From positions 1 to 64,000 of the forward strand of contig NZ_POJD01000066.1 of assembly GCF_002960445.1 (NCBI RefSeq): a DNA stretch of 64,000 nucleotides. Reading direction: 5' to 3'. The notes under the pieces were generated by a model. That model was given only the letters and a program-made list of their open reading frames with translations. It did not search any database and had not been told where the DNA came from. Of this stretch, positions 52,885 to 64,000 are shown one piece after another. Numbering within the stretch: position 1 is the first letter of the stretch; each line of letters starts with the position of its first letter. The translations under genes were made by a program, and so were the position numbers. This stretch comes from Streptococcus suis. Its GTDB lineage: Bacteria > Bacillota > Bacilli > Lactobacillales > Streptococcaceae.

Positions 52885-53889
52885 TTATTTAGCAATCCGT
52901 TCTTGATAGGCTTCTCTGGCTTGATCAAAGAGTTCTTGGACCTGCTCAATGGTTTCTGCCTTGGCAACGGCGCCACGGATCTTGGCAGCCCCTGCTGAAC
53001 CACGGAGGTAGTGTGGGGCAAGACCACGGAATTCACGTACGGCAATGGATTCACCTTTGAGATTGGTCAATCGGGTCAGGTGGTCGAAGGCGACATTGAG
53101 TTTGTCGTCAAATGAGAGGTCGGGCAGGACTTCTCCTGTTTCAAGATAGTGGTTGATTTGGTTGAAGATGTATGGATTTCCCATAGCAGTCCGTCCGACC
53201 ATGACGGCATCGGCTCCGACTTCCTCAATTCGATGGCGGGCATCTTGGACATTACGGATGTCGCCGTTTGCGATGAAAGGAATCTTGGTCAGGCTGCCAG
53301 CCACCTTGGTGAGGGTTTCCAGGTCAACGGTTCCTGTGTACATCTGCTCGCGGGTCCGTCCGTGCATGGCCAGGGCAGCCACACCAGCACTTTCAGCGGC
53401 CAGGGCATTTTCGACCGCCAGGTCGGTATTGTTCCAACCGGTCCGCATCTTAACGGTCAAGGGAATATCGAGGACCGAGGTCACTTCCTTGATGATGTGG
53501 TAAATCTTGTCTGGGTCCTTGAGCCACTTAGCACCAGCTTCGTTTTTAACGACCTTGTTGACAGGACAGCCCATGTTAATATCTACGATATTAGCCTTGG
53601 TGTTGGTCTGGATGAAGTCGGCAGCTCGTTTCAGTCCTTCGGCATCGCCACCGAAAAGTTGGATGGACATAGGGTATTCGTTGTCGTCAATATGGAGCAT
53701 ATGAAGGGTCTTCTCGTTGTTGTAGAGAAGGCCTTTTTCAGAAATCATTTCCATAACGACCAGGCCTGCGCCCATTTCTTTTGCAATGGTACGGAAGGCC
53801 GAGTTGGTCACGCCAGCCATTGGGGCCAGCACGCAGCGATTGGGGATTTCCACATCACCAATCATGAAAGGGGTATTGAGATTAGCCAT
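52885..53889 (-). CDS. dusB: tRNA-dihydrouridine synthase DusB
   Basis: A 334-residue flavoprotein that reduces uridine in tRNA D-loops. FMN-binding APMAGVTN (about 22-29), active-site Cys in [11 protein letters not shown] (near 92), KMRTGWN and GDIRN motifs are visible. GGAGG precedes ATG 53889 on the minus strand; a longer frame from 53919 is possible. It overlaps hslO by 8 bp and is cotranscribed with it. Confidence 0.93.
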   Translation of the reverse strand: MANLNTPFMIGDVEIPNRCVLAPMAGVTNSAFRTIAKEMGAGLVVMEMISEKGLLYNNEKTLHMLHIDDNEYPMSIQLFGGDAEGLKRAADFIQTNTKANIVDINMGCPVNKVVKNEAGAKWLKDPDKIYHIIKEVTSVLDIPLTVKMRTGWNNTDLAVENALAAESAGVAALAMHGRTREQMYTGTVDLETLTKVAGSLTKIPFIANGDIRNVQDARHRIEEVGADAVMVGRTAMGNPYIFNQINHYLETGEVLPDLSFDDKLNVAFDHLTRLTNLKGESIAVREFRGLAPHYLRGSAGAAKIRGAVAKAETIEQVQELFDQAREAYQERIAK

Positions 53890-54748
53890 TGATGAGTTCC
53901 TCCAAATCGTTTTCGTCAAAGTGGTAATGGGTCTGGCAGAATTGGCAGGTGATGTCCACGCCCTTGTCTTCTTCCTTCATCTCTTGTAGGTCCGTTTTTG
54001 GCAAGCTGGCTAGAGCATCGAGGAAGCGGTCTTTAGAGCAGTCGCAGACAAAACCGATTTCTTCTTCTGACAGGCGTTTGAAGTCGTCGTCGCCATAAAT
54101 GGCGGATAGCAGAGCTTCTATGTGGTTTTCAGAAGCTAGCAGGCTTGAAATGGCAGGCATTTCTTGGATGCGTTTTTCGAAACGAGCAATTTCAGCCTCA
54201 GTCGCACCTGGCAGAACTTGTAACAAGAATCCGCCAGCTACCTTGACCTTGTCTTCCTCGTCCAGCAATACATTGAGCCCTACCGCAGACGGTGTCTGTT
54301 GGCTGTCTGTCAGGAAATAAGCAAAGTCTTCACCGATTTCACCAGAAATCAATGGCGTCATGGAATTGTAAGGGTGACCTGTTCCGTAGTCTGTGATGAC
54401 TAGGAATTGCCCATTGCCTACAAGCGGTCCAACGATAACCTCGCCAGTCGCTGTCCGTTTGTAATCCAAGTCTGGATTTTGAATGTAGCCCTTGACCTGC
54501 CCTTTGGTATTGGCAACGGAGATGATAGCCCCAACAGCACCGCTGGCCAAGATTTTCAGGGTGATCTTGGTGTCGCCTTTTTCGTTGGCAGCCAAAATCT
54601 GATTGGAAATGAGTGTGCGACCCAAAGCCACGGTTGATGAAGCCATGGTGTCGTGTTTTTCTTGGGCAGTTTTTACGGTTTCTGTGCTATCTAGCACAAA
54701 GGCACGAAAATGCCCGCTCTTTGATAGTGTCTTAATAATTTTATCCAT
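53882..54748 (-). CDS. hslO: Redox-regulated chaperone Hsp33
   Basis: A 288-residue chaperone, activated by oxidation of a zinc centre. The C-terminal CDCS (near 233) and CQFC (near 268) cysteines form the zinc site. The start codon at 54748 is only 7 nt from the end of a TATAAT box, with no ribosome site between, so the mRNA may be leaderless. A longer frame reaching into the dispersed repeat is spurious. Confidence 0.92.
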   Translation of the reverse strand: MDKIIKTLSKSGHFRAFVLDSTETVKTAQEKHDTMASSTVALGRTLISNQILAANEKGDTKITLKILASGAVGAIISVANTKGQVKGYIQNPDLDYKRTATGEVIVGPLVGNGQFLVITDYGTGHPYNSMTPLISGEIGEDFAYFLTDSQQTPSAVGLNVLLDEEDKVKVAGGFLLQVLPGATEAEIARFEKRIQEMPAISSLLASENHIEALLSAIYGDDDFKRLSEEEIGFVCDCSKDRFLDALASLPKTDLQEMKEEDKGVDITCQFCQTHYHFDENDLEELING

Positions 54749-54755
54749 AAGGATT

Positions 54756-54764
54756 ATTATAGCA
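54756..54764 (-). promoter_or_regulatory. hslO promoter (leaderless transcript expected)
   Basis: On the minus strand TGC-TATAAT (extended -10) ends 7 nt before the start codon. There is no ribosome binding site between them. Confidence 0.6.
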
Positions 54765-54778
54765 CAAGTGGGGAAAAT

Positions 54779-54922
54779 GGGAGTGGGAAAGAACTCGACC
54801 AGTCTAAAAAGAGTTCGTATTCCCACCCCCGCACAGTTGATTAGGTCAGATTTGGAGTGTAAAACACGAACAAATCTGCCAATCAACCACTGCGCTGAGA
54901 TGTTGACGCGAACTCTGAGAAG
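54779..54922. repeat. 144-bp dispersed palindromic repeat, copy 2
   Basis: Matches 46335-46478 with about 4 mismatches in 144 bp, same orientation on the + strand. It lies between gshF and the hslO promoter. Confidence 0.88.
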
Positions 54923-54948
54923 AGGTGCTGGGCTTTTTACTCAGCCTC

Positions 54949-57180
54949 TTAAAGTTCAGGAAACAACTTCCGCAATATCTTCGGCGTAATGCTCTGACCA
55001 GGTCCTGCGTAGGTATAGGTATGCAGGTACATGGCTGGGTTAAAGTTAAGTTCGATACAGGTGCAGTTGGGTTCTTCCTTGCTGGCTGGCTTGGTGCGGT
55101 CAGGAATAATCAAATCTACACCGCAGGCCCAAGCTCCCATAGCAGTGGCCATAGCGGCAGCCAGTTGCTTGTAGCTCTCGTCCATCTGATCGGTCATATC
55201 AATAGAATCGCCACCGGTGGAGATATTGGAATTGCCACGCAGAAAGGCTTGCACTCCCTCAGGCAAGACCGTATCAGGTGTGTAGTCCTGTTGCTCCAGC
55301 ATGAGCAGTTCGATATCACCCAGATTGATGATTTCAAGCGGTGAGCGGTGATCGCGGCCCCGCAGGGGATCTTGGTTTTTTTGCTCCACTAATTCTCGGA
55401 TGGTTGACTGTCCATCCCCTACGACATTGGCTGCGACGCGAAGCAGGACAGCCTCGCACTTGCCATCCAAGATAAAGAAACGGTACTCAGTTCCCGCTAC
55501 GAACTCCTCCACCAGCACATGATTGTCTTCCGCAAAGGCGATATCCAGAGCTTTTTCATAGTCTGCTTGGCTGGCTGGCTCTTGGAAGATAGAGATGCCT
55601 AGGCCGAAGTTGGTGGACTTTGGTTTGACAACAATAGCAGAGCTGGCGACCTGTCCGTAATACCGCTGGGCATCTTCCTTGTTAGAAAATTCAGCTCCCG
55701 CAGGCACTGGAAAACCAGCCTGGTCCAAAATCTTCTTGGTCACGACCTTGTTGGCCATGGCCAGAGGGATGACGTAGTTGTCCTTGGAAGTCATGTTACC
55801 ATTTTTGATGTACTCGACATGGTCACCATGCCAGAGCTTGAGAAACTGGTCTTCTTCATCCAAAATCTCGACATGCAAGCCCATTTGAATGGCGTCAAAG
55901 AGAATCATCTGGGTGGAGAGTTCCATGTTTTCATAGCCCTTGAGGGCGTAAGGGGCTGTCCAAGCATAGTCATGAAAGACTTGTCCCTGCTGCTGGCCAA
56001 ATCGTTCCAAAGACCCGTCTTCAACCTGCTCTGCTATTTTTCCAGAAAGGGTCAAACGAGGGTCTTGAAGGGCTACCTCCACCTGAGCGATGAGCTGACT
56101 GTAATAATCATCTAGTCTGAAATGCTGAACGATAGCCTTCATGGCGGTCAGGATAGGGCTGGCGTCTGCCTCTGCTGGTAGGGGGGTGTGGGGATGACTG
56201 AGGGCGATGCGGTTGTTGAGGTCTGCTGCCTGAGTCAATTCCTTGTCAACCTGGTCCATGTCATCAAGCCAGAGAAGTGCCAAGGCAAAGAGGTGGGTGG
56301 TGTCAAGGGTTTCTTGGCTAATGGCCAGGGGTTCGAAGGGATTGAGGTCGAAGTTGCGGAACTCCAAGTAGGTAATGCCCTTGGTCAAAAAGTCCCGGCT
56401 GGTCTTGGCACCACGGAGGCGAACCGCAGAGTAAAATTCCTTTTCGGCAGACAGTTGACCGCTAGCAACCGCCTGCTCGATGTCGGTCACATATTGCTCC
56501 AAAGAAGAGAAGGAGATGTGGACATCAGGGGCGTTGACATAGCCATAGTTGGAATTGCGAATAGACCGCACGCAGCCAATTTCCTCTGTCAAAAATCCTT
56601 TTTCAGCCAGACTGCTAGCTCCGTAGAGGTAGGTCAAGAGCCAACGGTAGCGTAGGAAATTCTGAGCCAGCTTGAGATAGAGGGCGTTTTTGAAGGTGAT
56701 GAGGTCGTCGTAATCGCTGGCTTCAAAGAGTTGCTGGGTCAGGTCCTTGCCAAGCTCGAAGTTGTAGTGGATGCCTGACATAGACTGGAGCAACTTACTA
56801 TAGCGTTCCGCCAAACCAACACGGTACTGATACTCATAGTCACTTTCCAGTTGAGCAATTTGGATTTCTTCTTCTGAAATGACAGGTGGCATGGATAGGG
56901 GCCAGAGGTATTCCGTTTTTTCCATTGACCGCACCGCTACATCTGTGATGGCTCCGAGGAAACGGCGGGCTTCCTTGGTCGAATGAGCCACTGGTGTAAT
57001 CAGTTCTAGTTGTGGCTCGCTGTAATCCGTCTGGATATAGGGGTGAAAACTGCGTGAGCCTAAGCTCTCAGGGTGTGGTGTCTGAGCCACGCGGTTGTCG
57101 CTATTTATTCGTAAGGATTCCCGTTCCAAACCAAAGGTGGCTTGGAGGATAGGGCTATTTGGGGATAATTTCTGTAACAT
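54949..57180 (-). CDS. gshF: Bifunctional glutamate-cysteine ligase/glutathione synthetase GshF
   Basis: A 743-residue fusion that makes glutathione in two steps. The N-terminal half is a gamma-glutamylcysteine ligase (FGLERESLRINSDN, about 17-30), the C-terminal half an ATP-grasp domain (KPKSTNFGLGISIFQEPASQ about 519; VEEFVAGTEYRFFIL near 559). The fused gene is typical of streptococci. ATG at 57180 chosen; an upstream start at 57246 is less likely. Confidence 0.95.
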   Translation of the reverse strand: MLQKLSPNSPILQATFGLERESLRINSDNRVAQTPHPESLGSRSFHPYIQTDYSEPQLELITPVAHSTKEARRFLGAITDVAVRSMEKTEYLWPLSMPPVISEEEIQIAQLESDYEYQYRVGLAERYSKLLQSMSGIHYNFELGKDLTQQLFEASDYDDLITFKNALYLKLAQNFLRYRWLLTYLYGASSLAEKGFLTEEIGCVRSIRNSNYGYVNAPDVHISFSSLEQYVTDIEQAVASGQLSAEKEFYSAVRLRGAKTSRDFLTKGITYLEFRNFDLNPFEPLAISQETLDTTHLFALALLWLDDMDQVDKELTQAADLNNRIALSHPHTPLPAEADASPILTAMKAIVQHFRLDDYYSQLIAQVEVALQDPRLTLSGKIAEQVEDGSLERFGQQQGQVFHDYAWTAPYALKGYENMELSTQMILFDAIQMGLHVEILDEEDQFLKLWHGDHVEYIKNGNMTSKDNYVIPLAMANKVVTKKILDQAGFPVPAGAEFSNKEDAQRYYGQVASSAIVVKPKSTNFGLGISIFQEPASQADYEKALDIAFAEDNHVLVEEFVAGTEYRFFILDGKCEAVLLRVAANVVGDGQSTIRELVEQKNQDPLRGRDHRSPLEIINLGDIELLMLEQQDYTPDTVLPEGVQAFLRGNSNISTGGDSIDMTDQMDESYKQLAAAMATAMGAWACGVDLIIPDRTKPASKEEPNCTCIELNFNPAMYLHTYTYAGPGQSITPKILRKLFPEL

Positions 57181-57285
57181 ATGCAATCCGTCCAATTTCT
57201 GATAGTGTCTTACACCAATTTTATCTAGTTTGTAAAACAAATACAAATTTCTGCTACGTTTTGAAAGAAAAAATGAAGTTGGTAA

Positions 57286-58836
<1,551 letters not shown>

Positions 58837-58846
58837 GATGGATAAA

Positions 58847-58871
58847 GGCTGAACGAGAGTTCGGTCTTTTT
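58847..58871 (+). terminator. purA terminator
   Basis: CTGAAC-GAGA-GTTCGG stem followed by TCTTTTTG. Confidence 0.75.
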
Positions 58872-58945
58872 GCGCGACCGAATTTTGCTTTCTAGGCTGG
58901 AATTTGGTATAATGATGTTTATAAACTAAAAGAAGAGGTAAAAAA

Positions 58946-59266
58946 ATGCCAGATTTACAAGGATTGTTATTTCCTGTTTTGATGCTTGCTATGATTGGTT
59001 TTATGTTCTATAGCCAGCGCAAACAACAAAAACAGCGCCAGGATGCACTTAGTCAGATTAAAAAAGGTGACGAGATTGTTACTATTGGTGGTCTGTTTGG
59101 TATTGTTGATGAAATCGATGAGAAGAAGGTTGTCTTGGACGTGGATGGGGTTTACCTGACCTTTGAACGTGGGGCTATTCGCAACCGTGTAGCCAGTGCT
59201 CCAGCAGCTTCAGCTATCGTGGAAGAAGCAAGTAAAGAAAAAACAGAAACAGCTATCGAAGAATAG
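58946..59266 (+). CDS. yajC: Preprotein translocase subunit YajC
   Basis: A 106-residue protein with one N-terminal membrane helix (FPVLMLAMIGFMFYSQR, about 8-25) and a conserved cytoplasmic part (KKGDEIVTIGGLFGIVDEID, about 42-61). It works beside SecDF in the Sec system. It is followed by a strong terminator and has its own promoter, TATAAT at about 58909. Confidence 0.93.
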   Translation: MPDLQGLLFPVLMLAMIGFMFYSQRKQQKQRQDALSQIKKGDEIVTIGGLFGIVDEIDEKKVVLDVDGVYLTFERGAIRNRVASAPAASAIVEEASKEKTETAIEE

Positions 59267-59275
59267 ATGACTGAA

Positions 59276-59300
59276 AGCCGAGGAAAGCCTCGGTTTTTTG
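59276..59300 (+). terminator. yajC terminator
   Basis: GCCGAGG-AAAG-CCTCGGT followed by six Ts. Confidence 0.9.
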
Positions 59301-59321
59301 CTTGACTGTGCTAGCTGATTT

Positions 59322-59351
59322 TTGCTTAACAGCCTATAAATATGGTATAAT
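59322..59351 (+). promoter_or_regulatory. Promoter of uppS-cdsA-rseP
   Basis: TTGCTT (59322-59327) and TATAAT (59346-59351), 18-bp spacer, about 74 bp before the uppS start. Confidence 0.6.
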
Positions 59352-59424
59352 AGACTGATTATATCCTTATTTTTTGTCAGTATGACGGAGAAAATAGAGT
59401 AAATAACATCTTAAGGAAACTACC

Positions 59425-60180
59425 ATGTTCAAATTTCAATTTAAAAAGAAGGAAAGCATTGAAACAGCTATTGAGGTACCCAAGCATATAGCGGTCATCA
59501 TGGATGGCAATGGTCGCTGGGCCAAGAAGCGGATGCAACCTCGGATTATGGGGCACAAGGCTGGAATGGATGCCCTTCAAAAAGTGACCAAGACGGCATC
59601 AGATTTAGGTGTGAAAGTCTTGACGGTCTATGCTTTTTCAACAGAAAATTGGTCCAGACCAGAGAAAGAAGTGAAGTTTATCATGAACTTGCCTGTGGAA
59701 TTTTATGATAAATATGTGCCAGAACTCCATGCCAATAATGTTAAAATCCAGATGATTGGGGATCATTCTAAGCTTCCAGAGGCTACTTTGAATGCCTTGT
59801 ACAAGGCAGAGCAAAAAACCAAGAATAATACGGGTTTGATTTTGAATTTTGCCCTGAATTACGGTGGGCGTGATGAGGTGACCCGAGCAATAAAGGCCAT
59901 TGCACAAGATGTCTTGGATGCCAAGTTTAATCCAGGGGATATTGATGAGAAGCTGATTGCAGACTATCTCTATACTGGAAGTCTATCGCCTGCTCTTCGT
60001 GATCCTGATTTGGTTATTCGGACTAGTGGAGAATTGCGCTTGAGTAATTTCTTGCCTTGGCAGACAGCCTATAGTGAGCTGTATTTTACAGATATTGCTT
60101 GGCCAGATTTTGATGGAGAAGCACTAAAATTAGCTATTAAAGAATACAACCGTCGCCACAGGCGTTTTGGTGGCGTGTAA
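59425..60180 (+). CDS. uppS: Isoprenyl transferase (undecaprenyl diphosphate synthase)
   Basis: A 251-residue cis-prenyltransferase that makes the C55 lipid carrier for cell-wall synthesis. The N-terminal VIMDGNGRWAK (about 24-34, catalytic Asp) and the C-terminal LRLSNFLPWQTAYSELYF (about 203-220) are diagnostic. First of three genes tightly packed: cdsA begins 9 bp later. Confidence 0.97.
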   Translation: MFKFQFKKKESIETAIEVPKHIAVIMDGNGRWAKKRMQPRIMGHKAGMDALQKVTKTASDLGVKVLTVYAFSTENWSRPEKEVKFIMNLPVEFYDKYVPELHANNVKIQMIGDHSKLPEATLNALYKAEQKTKNNTGLILNFALNYGGRDEVTRAIKAIAQDVLDAKFNPGDIDEKLIADYLYTGSLSPALRDPDLVIRTSGELRLSNFLPWQTAYSELYFTDIAWPDFDGEALKLAIKEYNRRHRRFGGV

Positions 60181-60189
60181 GGAGAGGTT

Positions 60190-60996
60190 ATGACAAACGA
60201 TTTGCAGAAACGAGTGGTATTTGGCGGGATTGCTTTTGTGGTCTTCCTGCCCTTTGTATTGCTTGGGGGAACGGCTTTTCATTTCTTTGTAGGCCTACTA
60301 GCGATGATTGCTACGGCTGAATTGCTCAAAATGAAGCAGTTGGCTCCCAATTCAATTGAGGGGGTTCTTGCCATGTTGGCAAGTTTGGTCTTGACCTTGC
60401 CTTTGCAGAATTACCTGACTTTTTTACCAACTGACGGCAACTACACAGCTTATGCCATTGTCGTATTCCTTCTTCTCGGAACGACCGTTTTTAATTTGGG
60501 AGAGTACAACTACTCGGATGTGGTTTTTCCGATTGCCTCTAGTTTTTATGTAGGGATTGGTTTTCATAATTTGCTGTTGGCACGGACGGATGGCTTGAAT
60601 AAGGTATTGTTTGCACTTTGTATTGTATGGGCAACGGATATTGGGGCTTATCTGGTTGGTCGCCAATTTGGTCGAAGAAAGTTATTACCAAAAGTATCAC
60701 CCAATAAGACGGTGGAAGGATTTTTTGGTGGGATTGGCTCCGCTCTCGTCTTGTCGATTATTTTCTTATTGGTTGATAAAAGTCTTCGAGCAGGTTATCC
60801 CTTCTTCTTGATGTTGGTATTGGTGGCCATCTTCTCTGCTTTTGTTCAATTTGGTGATTTAGTAGAAAGTGCTATTAAGCGCCACTTTGGTGTTAAGGAT
60901 TCTGGCAATCTGATTCCAGGTCATGGTGGTATTTTAGACCGCTTTGATGGTATGATCTTTGTCTTTCCTATCATGCACTTCTTTGGACTGTTTTAA
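60190..60996 (+). CDS. cdsA: Phosphatidate cytidylyltransferase
   Basis: A 268-residue membrane enzyme that makes CDP-diacylglycerol. About seven hydrophobic segments. The C-terminal signature (KRHFGVKDSGNLIPGHGGIL, about 231-250) includes the catalytic Asp/Lys residues. Between uppS and rseP in the usual order. Confidence 0.95.
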   Translation: MTNDLQKRVVFGGIAFVVFLPFVLLGGTAFHFFVGLLAMIATAELLKMKQLAPNSIEGVLAMLASLVLTLPLQNYLTFLPTDGNYTAYAIVVFLLLGTTVFNLGEYNYSDVVFPIASSFYVGIGFHNLLLARTDGLNKVLFALCIVWATDIGAYLVGRQFGRRKLLPKVSPNKTVEGFFGGIGSALVLSIIFLLVDKSLRAGYPFFLMLVLVAIFSAFVQFGDLVESAIKRHFGVKDSGNLIPGHGGILDRFDGMIFVFPIMHFFGLF

Positions 60997-61005
60997 GGAG
61001 GGACT

Positions 61006-62265
61006 ATGAAGGGAATTTTAGCCTTTATCTTTATATTTGGTGTGATTGTAGTTGTTCATGAATTTGGGCATTTCTACTTTGCCAAAAAATCGGGAATCCT
61101 TGTCAGAGAATTTGCCATTGGTATGGGCCCTAAAATCTTTGCTCACATTGGTAAAGATGGGACGGCTTATACTATTCGTATCCTTCCGCTCGGTGGCTAT
61201 GTTCGTATGGCTGGTTGGGGTGAAGATAAGACGGAAATTAAGACGGGGACGCCAGCTAGCCTGACCTTGAATGCAGATGGGGTTGTTACTCGTATCAATC
61301 TTTCTGGAAAACAGCTTGATAATGTTAGCTTACCCATGAATGTGACTAGTTTTGATTTCGAGGAAAAGCTAGAAATCACAGGCTTGGTGTTAGATGAAAG
61401 CAAGACCTACAAGGTTGACCACGATGCTACGATTGTAGAGGAGGATGGAACGGAAGTTCGCATTGCTCCGCTGGATGTTCAATACCAGCATGCGACCGTT
61501 TGGGGTCGATTGATGACCAACTTTGCTGGTCCTATGAATAACTTTATTTTGGGTACTTTCATTTTCATCATGCTGATCTTTGCTCAGGGTGGGGTTGCTG
61601 ACCCAACGACTAATGCGATTCGTGTGACAGATGGAGGGGCTTTACAGGCTGCAGGCATCGTTACGGGTGATAAGATCTTGTCTATCAATGGTCAAGCAAC
61701 GGATACTTATACGGAAATTGCTAGCGCTATTAGTCAATCCGCAGCGGAAGCGACTACAGCTCCAAGTTTTGATTTGGTCGTAGAGCATAAAGGAACTGAA
61801 AAATCGCTCACGGTTACGGCTGAAAAGGTTGAGGATAGTTACCGAATTGGCGTTTCCCCCATTTTAAAAACAGGTTTCTTTGACATGATTGTTGGAGGTT
61901 TCCAGCGAGCAGGAGAAACAGCCCTTATCGTTGTAACAGCCTTGAAGAATTTGATTGCCAACTTTGATGTCAAGCAGTTGGGCGGACCAGTTGCCATTTA
62001 TTCTGTCAGCAATCAAGCTGCCGCAAATGGCTGGTTCTCAGTCTTTAATCTGATGGCTATGTTGTCGATCAATATCGGTATTTTCAACCTTATCCCAATA
62101 CCAGCTTTGGATGGTGGTAAGATTGTCATGAACATTTTAGAAGGCATTCGCAGAAAGCCGCTTAAACCAGAAACAGAATCCTATATCACTCTAGCAGGAG
62201 TTGCCATTATGGTTGTTCTCATGCTAGTCGTGACCTGGAATGACATTATGCGTGTCTTCTTCTAA
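61006..62265 (+). CDS. rseP: RIP metalloprotease RseP/Eep
   Basis: A 419-residue site-2 protease that cuts within the membrane. Zinc site [10 protein letters not shown] (about 18-27; HExxH), one PDZ domain (about 195-280), and [13 protein letters not shown] near 365 with the second metal ligand. In streptococci called Eep; it matures peptide pheromones. It follows cdsA by 9 bp. A 345-nt leader for proS follows. Confidence 0.95.
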   Translation: MKGILAFIFIFGVIVVVHEFGHFYFAKKSGILVREFAIGMGPKIFAHIGKDGTAYTIRILPLGGYVRMAGWGEDKTEIKTGTPASLTLNADGVVTRINLSGKQLDNVSLPMNVTSFDFEEKLEITGLVLDESKTYKVDHDATIVEEDGTEVRIAPLDVQYQHATVWGRLMTNFAGPMNNFILGTFIFIMLIFAQGGVADPTTNAIRVTDGGALQAAGIVTGDKILSINGQATDTYTEIASAISQSAAEATTAPSFDLVVEHKGTEKSLTVTAEKVEDSYRIGVSPILKTGFFDMIVGGFQRAGETALIVVTALKNLIANFDVKQLGGPVAIYSVSNQAAANGWFSVFNLMAMLSINIGIFNLIPIPALDGGKIVMNILEGIRRKPLKPETESYITLAGVAIMVVLMLVVTWNDIMRVFF

Positions 62266-62273
62266 ATAAAAAC

Positions 62274-62370
62274 TACGAAAGGAATTGAACACGGGCTGAA
62301 ACCGTGTCTTCCTGACAAACAAATGATGAAAGGAACTGAATGCGTGCTAAACGCAGGATGTTCTGAAAAA
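62274..62370 (+). repeat. Tandem structured repeat in the proS leader, unit 1
   Basis: A 97-bp unit repeated head-to-tail in 62371-62468 with a few mismatches. Each unit contains two hairpin modules opening with GAAAGGAAnTGAA: one with ACACGG-GCTGAAA-CCGTGT enclosed by AGGAA/TTCCT, the other with TGCGTG-CTAA-ACGCA enclosed by AGGAAC/GTTCT. Confidence 0.85.
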
Positions 62371-62468
62371 TACGAAAGGAACTGAACACGGGCTGAAACC
62401 TGTGTCTTCCTGACAAACAAATGATGAAAGGAACTGAATGCGTGTTAAACGCAGGATGTTCTGAAAAA
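62371..62468 (+). repeat. Tandem structured repeat in the proS leader, unit 2
   Basis: Second copy, 98 bp; its inner stem reads ACACGG...CCTGTGT. A fifth GAAAGGAAC-like module begins at about 62478 and continues into the element at 62482-62604. Confidence 0.85.
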
Positions 62469-62481
62469 CACGAATAAGAAA

Positions 62482-64000
<1,519 letters not shown>

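Noticed and set aside
53149..53892. A 247-codon plus-strand frame opposite dusB.
   Set aside because: Fully antisense to a well-supported gene and lacking any motif.
62326..62395. Two short frames coding for a repeated peptide MMKGTECVLNAGCSEK in the proS leader.
   Set aside because: They occur only because the 97-bp unit is duplicated. No ribosome site, and the positions coincide with predicted stems, so an RNA role is more likely.

Overview
The window looks like a chromosomal segment of a low-GC Streptococcus, most likely Streptococcus suis or a close relative. This rests on the streptococcal gene neighbourhoods (rnpA-yidC-khpB then rpmH; rpmG-secE-nusG; rpsB-tsf; ctsR-clpC; uppS-cdsA-rseP-proS), a streptococcal purR, a fused gshF, a streptococcal MET-box, extended -10 promoters (TGnTATAAT) and TTG/GTG starts. 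The species is an inference from overall gene content; no 16S rRNA gene lies in the window.

Layout. 1-113 is the right end of an IS3-family element. 120-2605 is a methionine-salvage operon (mmuP-mmuM) behind a MET-box. 2618-4447 holds a NUDIX hydrolase, a two-domain VOC protein and an argH remnant. 4477-7052 is the rnpA-yidC-khpB cluster plus rpmH. 7057-12833 runs from a HAD phosphatase through tatD-rnmV, a patch of poorly known genes and a frameshifted NUDIX gene to rsmA. 12910-20606 encodes two large envelope proteins and a heterodimeric ABC exporter. 20617-26032 has tRNA-Leu and rsgA-rpe-thiN-rmuC-yhaM-kinase, a tightly packed run.

Accessory DNA. 26089-30567 is a type VII secretion (LXG) toxin module: two small Lap-like partners, an LXG toxin and four tandem TipC-like immunity genes. 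It is bracketed by 150-bp direct repeats of the upstream kinase gene's 3' end and terminator. purR follows. 31726-36230 is a decaying T7SS-associated cluster (lipoprotein, DUF3592-like, YwqH-like, two membrane proteins, DUF4176, an essC fragment), several of them frameshifted. A second cassette at 51765-52798 (a small secreted toxin-like protein plus two small cytoplasmic proteins) sits between direct copies of the terminator of the neighbouring gene. The two cassettes therefore share one architecture, and these are the best candidates in the window for an under-described system.

The rest is mostly housekeeping: rluD-type synthase, ferredoxin-NADP reductase, pbp2A, rpmG-secE-nusG, tRNA-Cys, two Ser/Thr-rich lipoproteins, rpsB, tsf, a hairpin-dense repeat region (46262-46766), a GNAT-like/thioredoxin-like pair, ctsR-clpC with a CtsR operator, an NMNAT-only nadR, dusB-hslO (hslO apparently leaderless), gshF, purA with Pur-box-like sites, yajC, uppS-cdsA-rseP and a partial proS. 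proS is preceded by a 345-nt leader containing a tandem ~97-nt structured repeat. Two copies of a 144-bp palindromic dispersed repeat (46335 and 54779) indicate a MITE-like family. No CRISPR array, rRNA operon, prophage or complete IS is visible.
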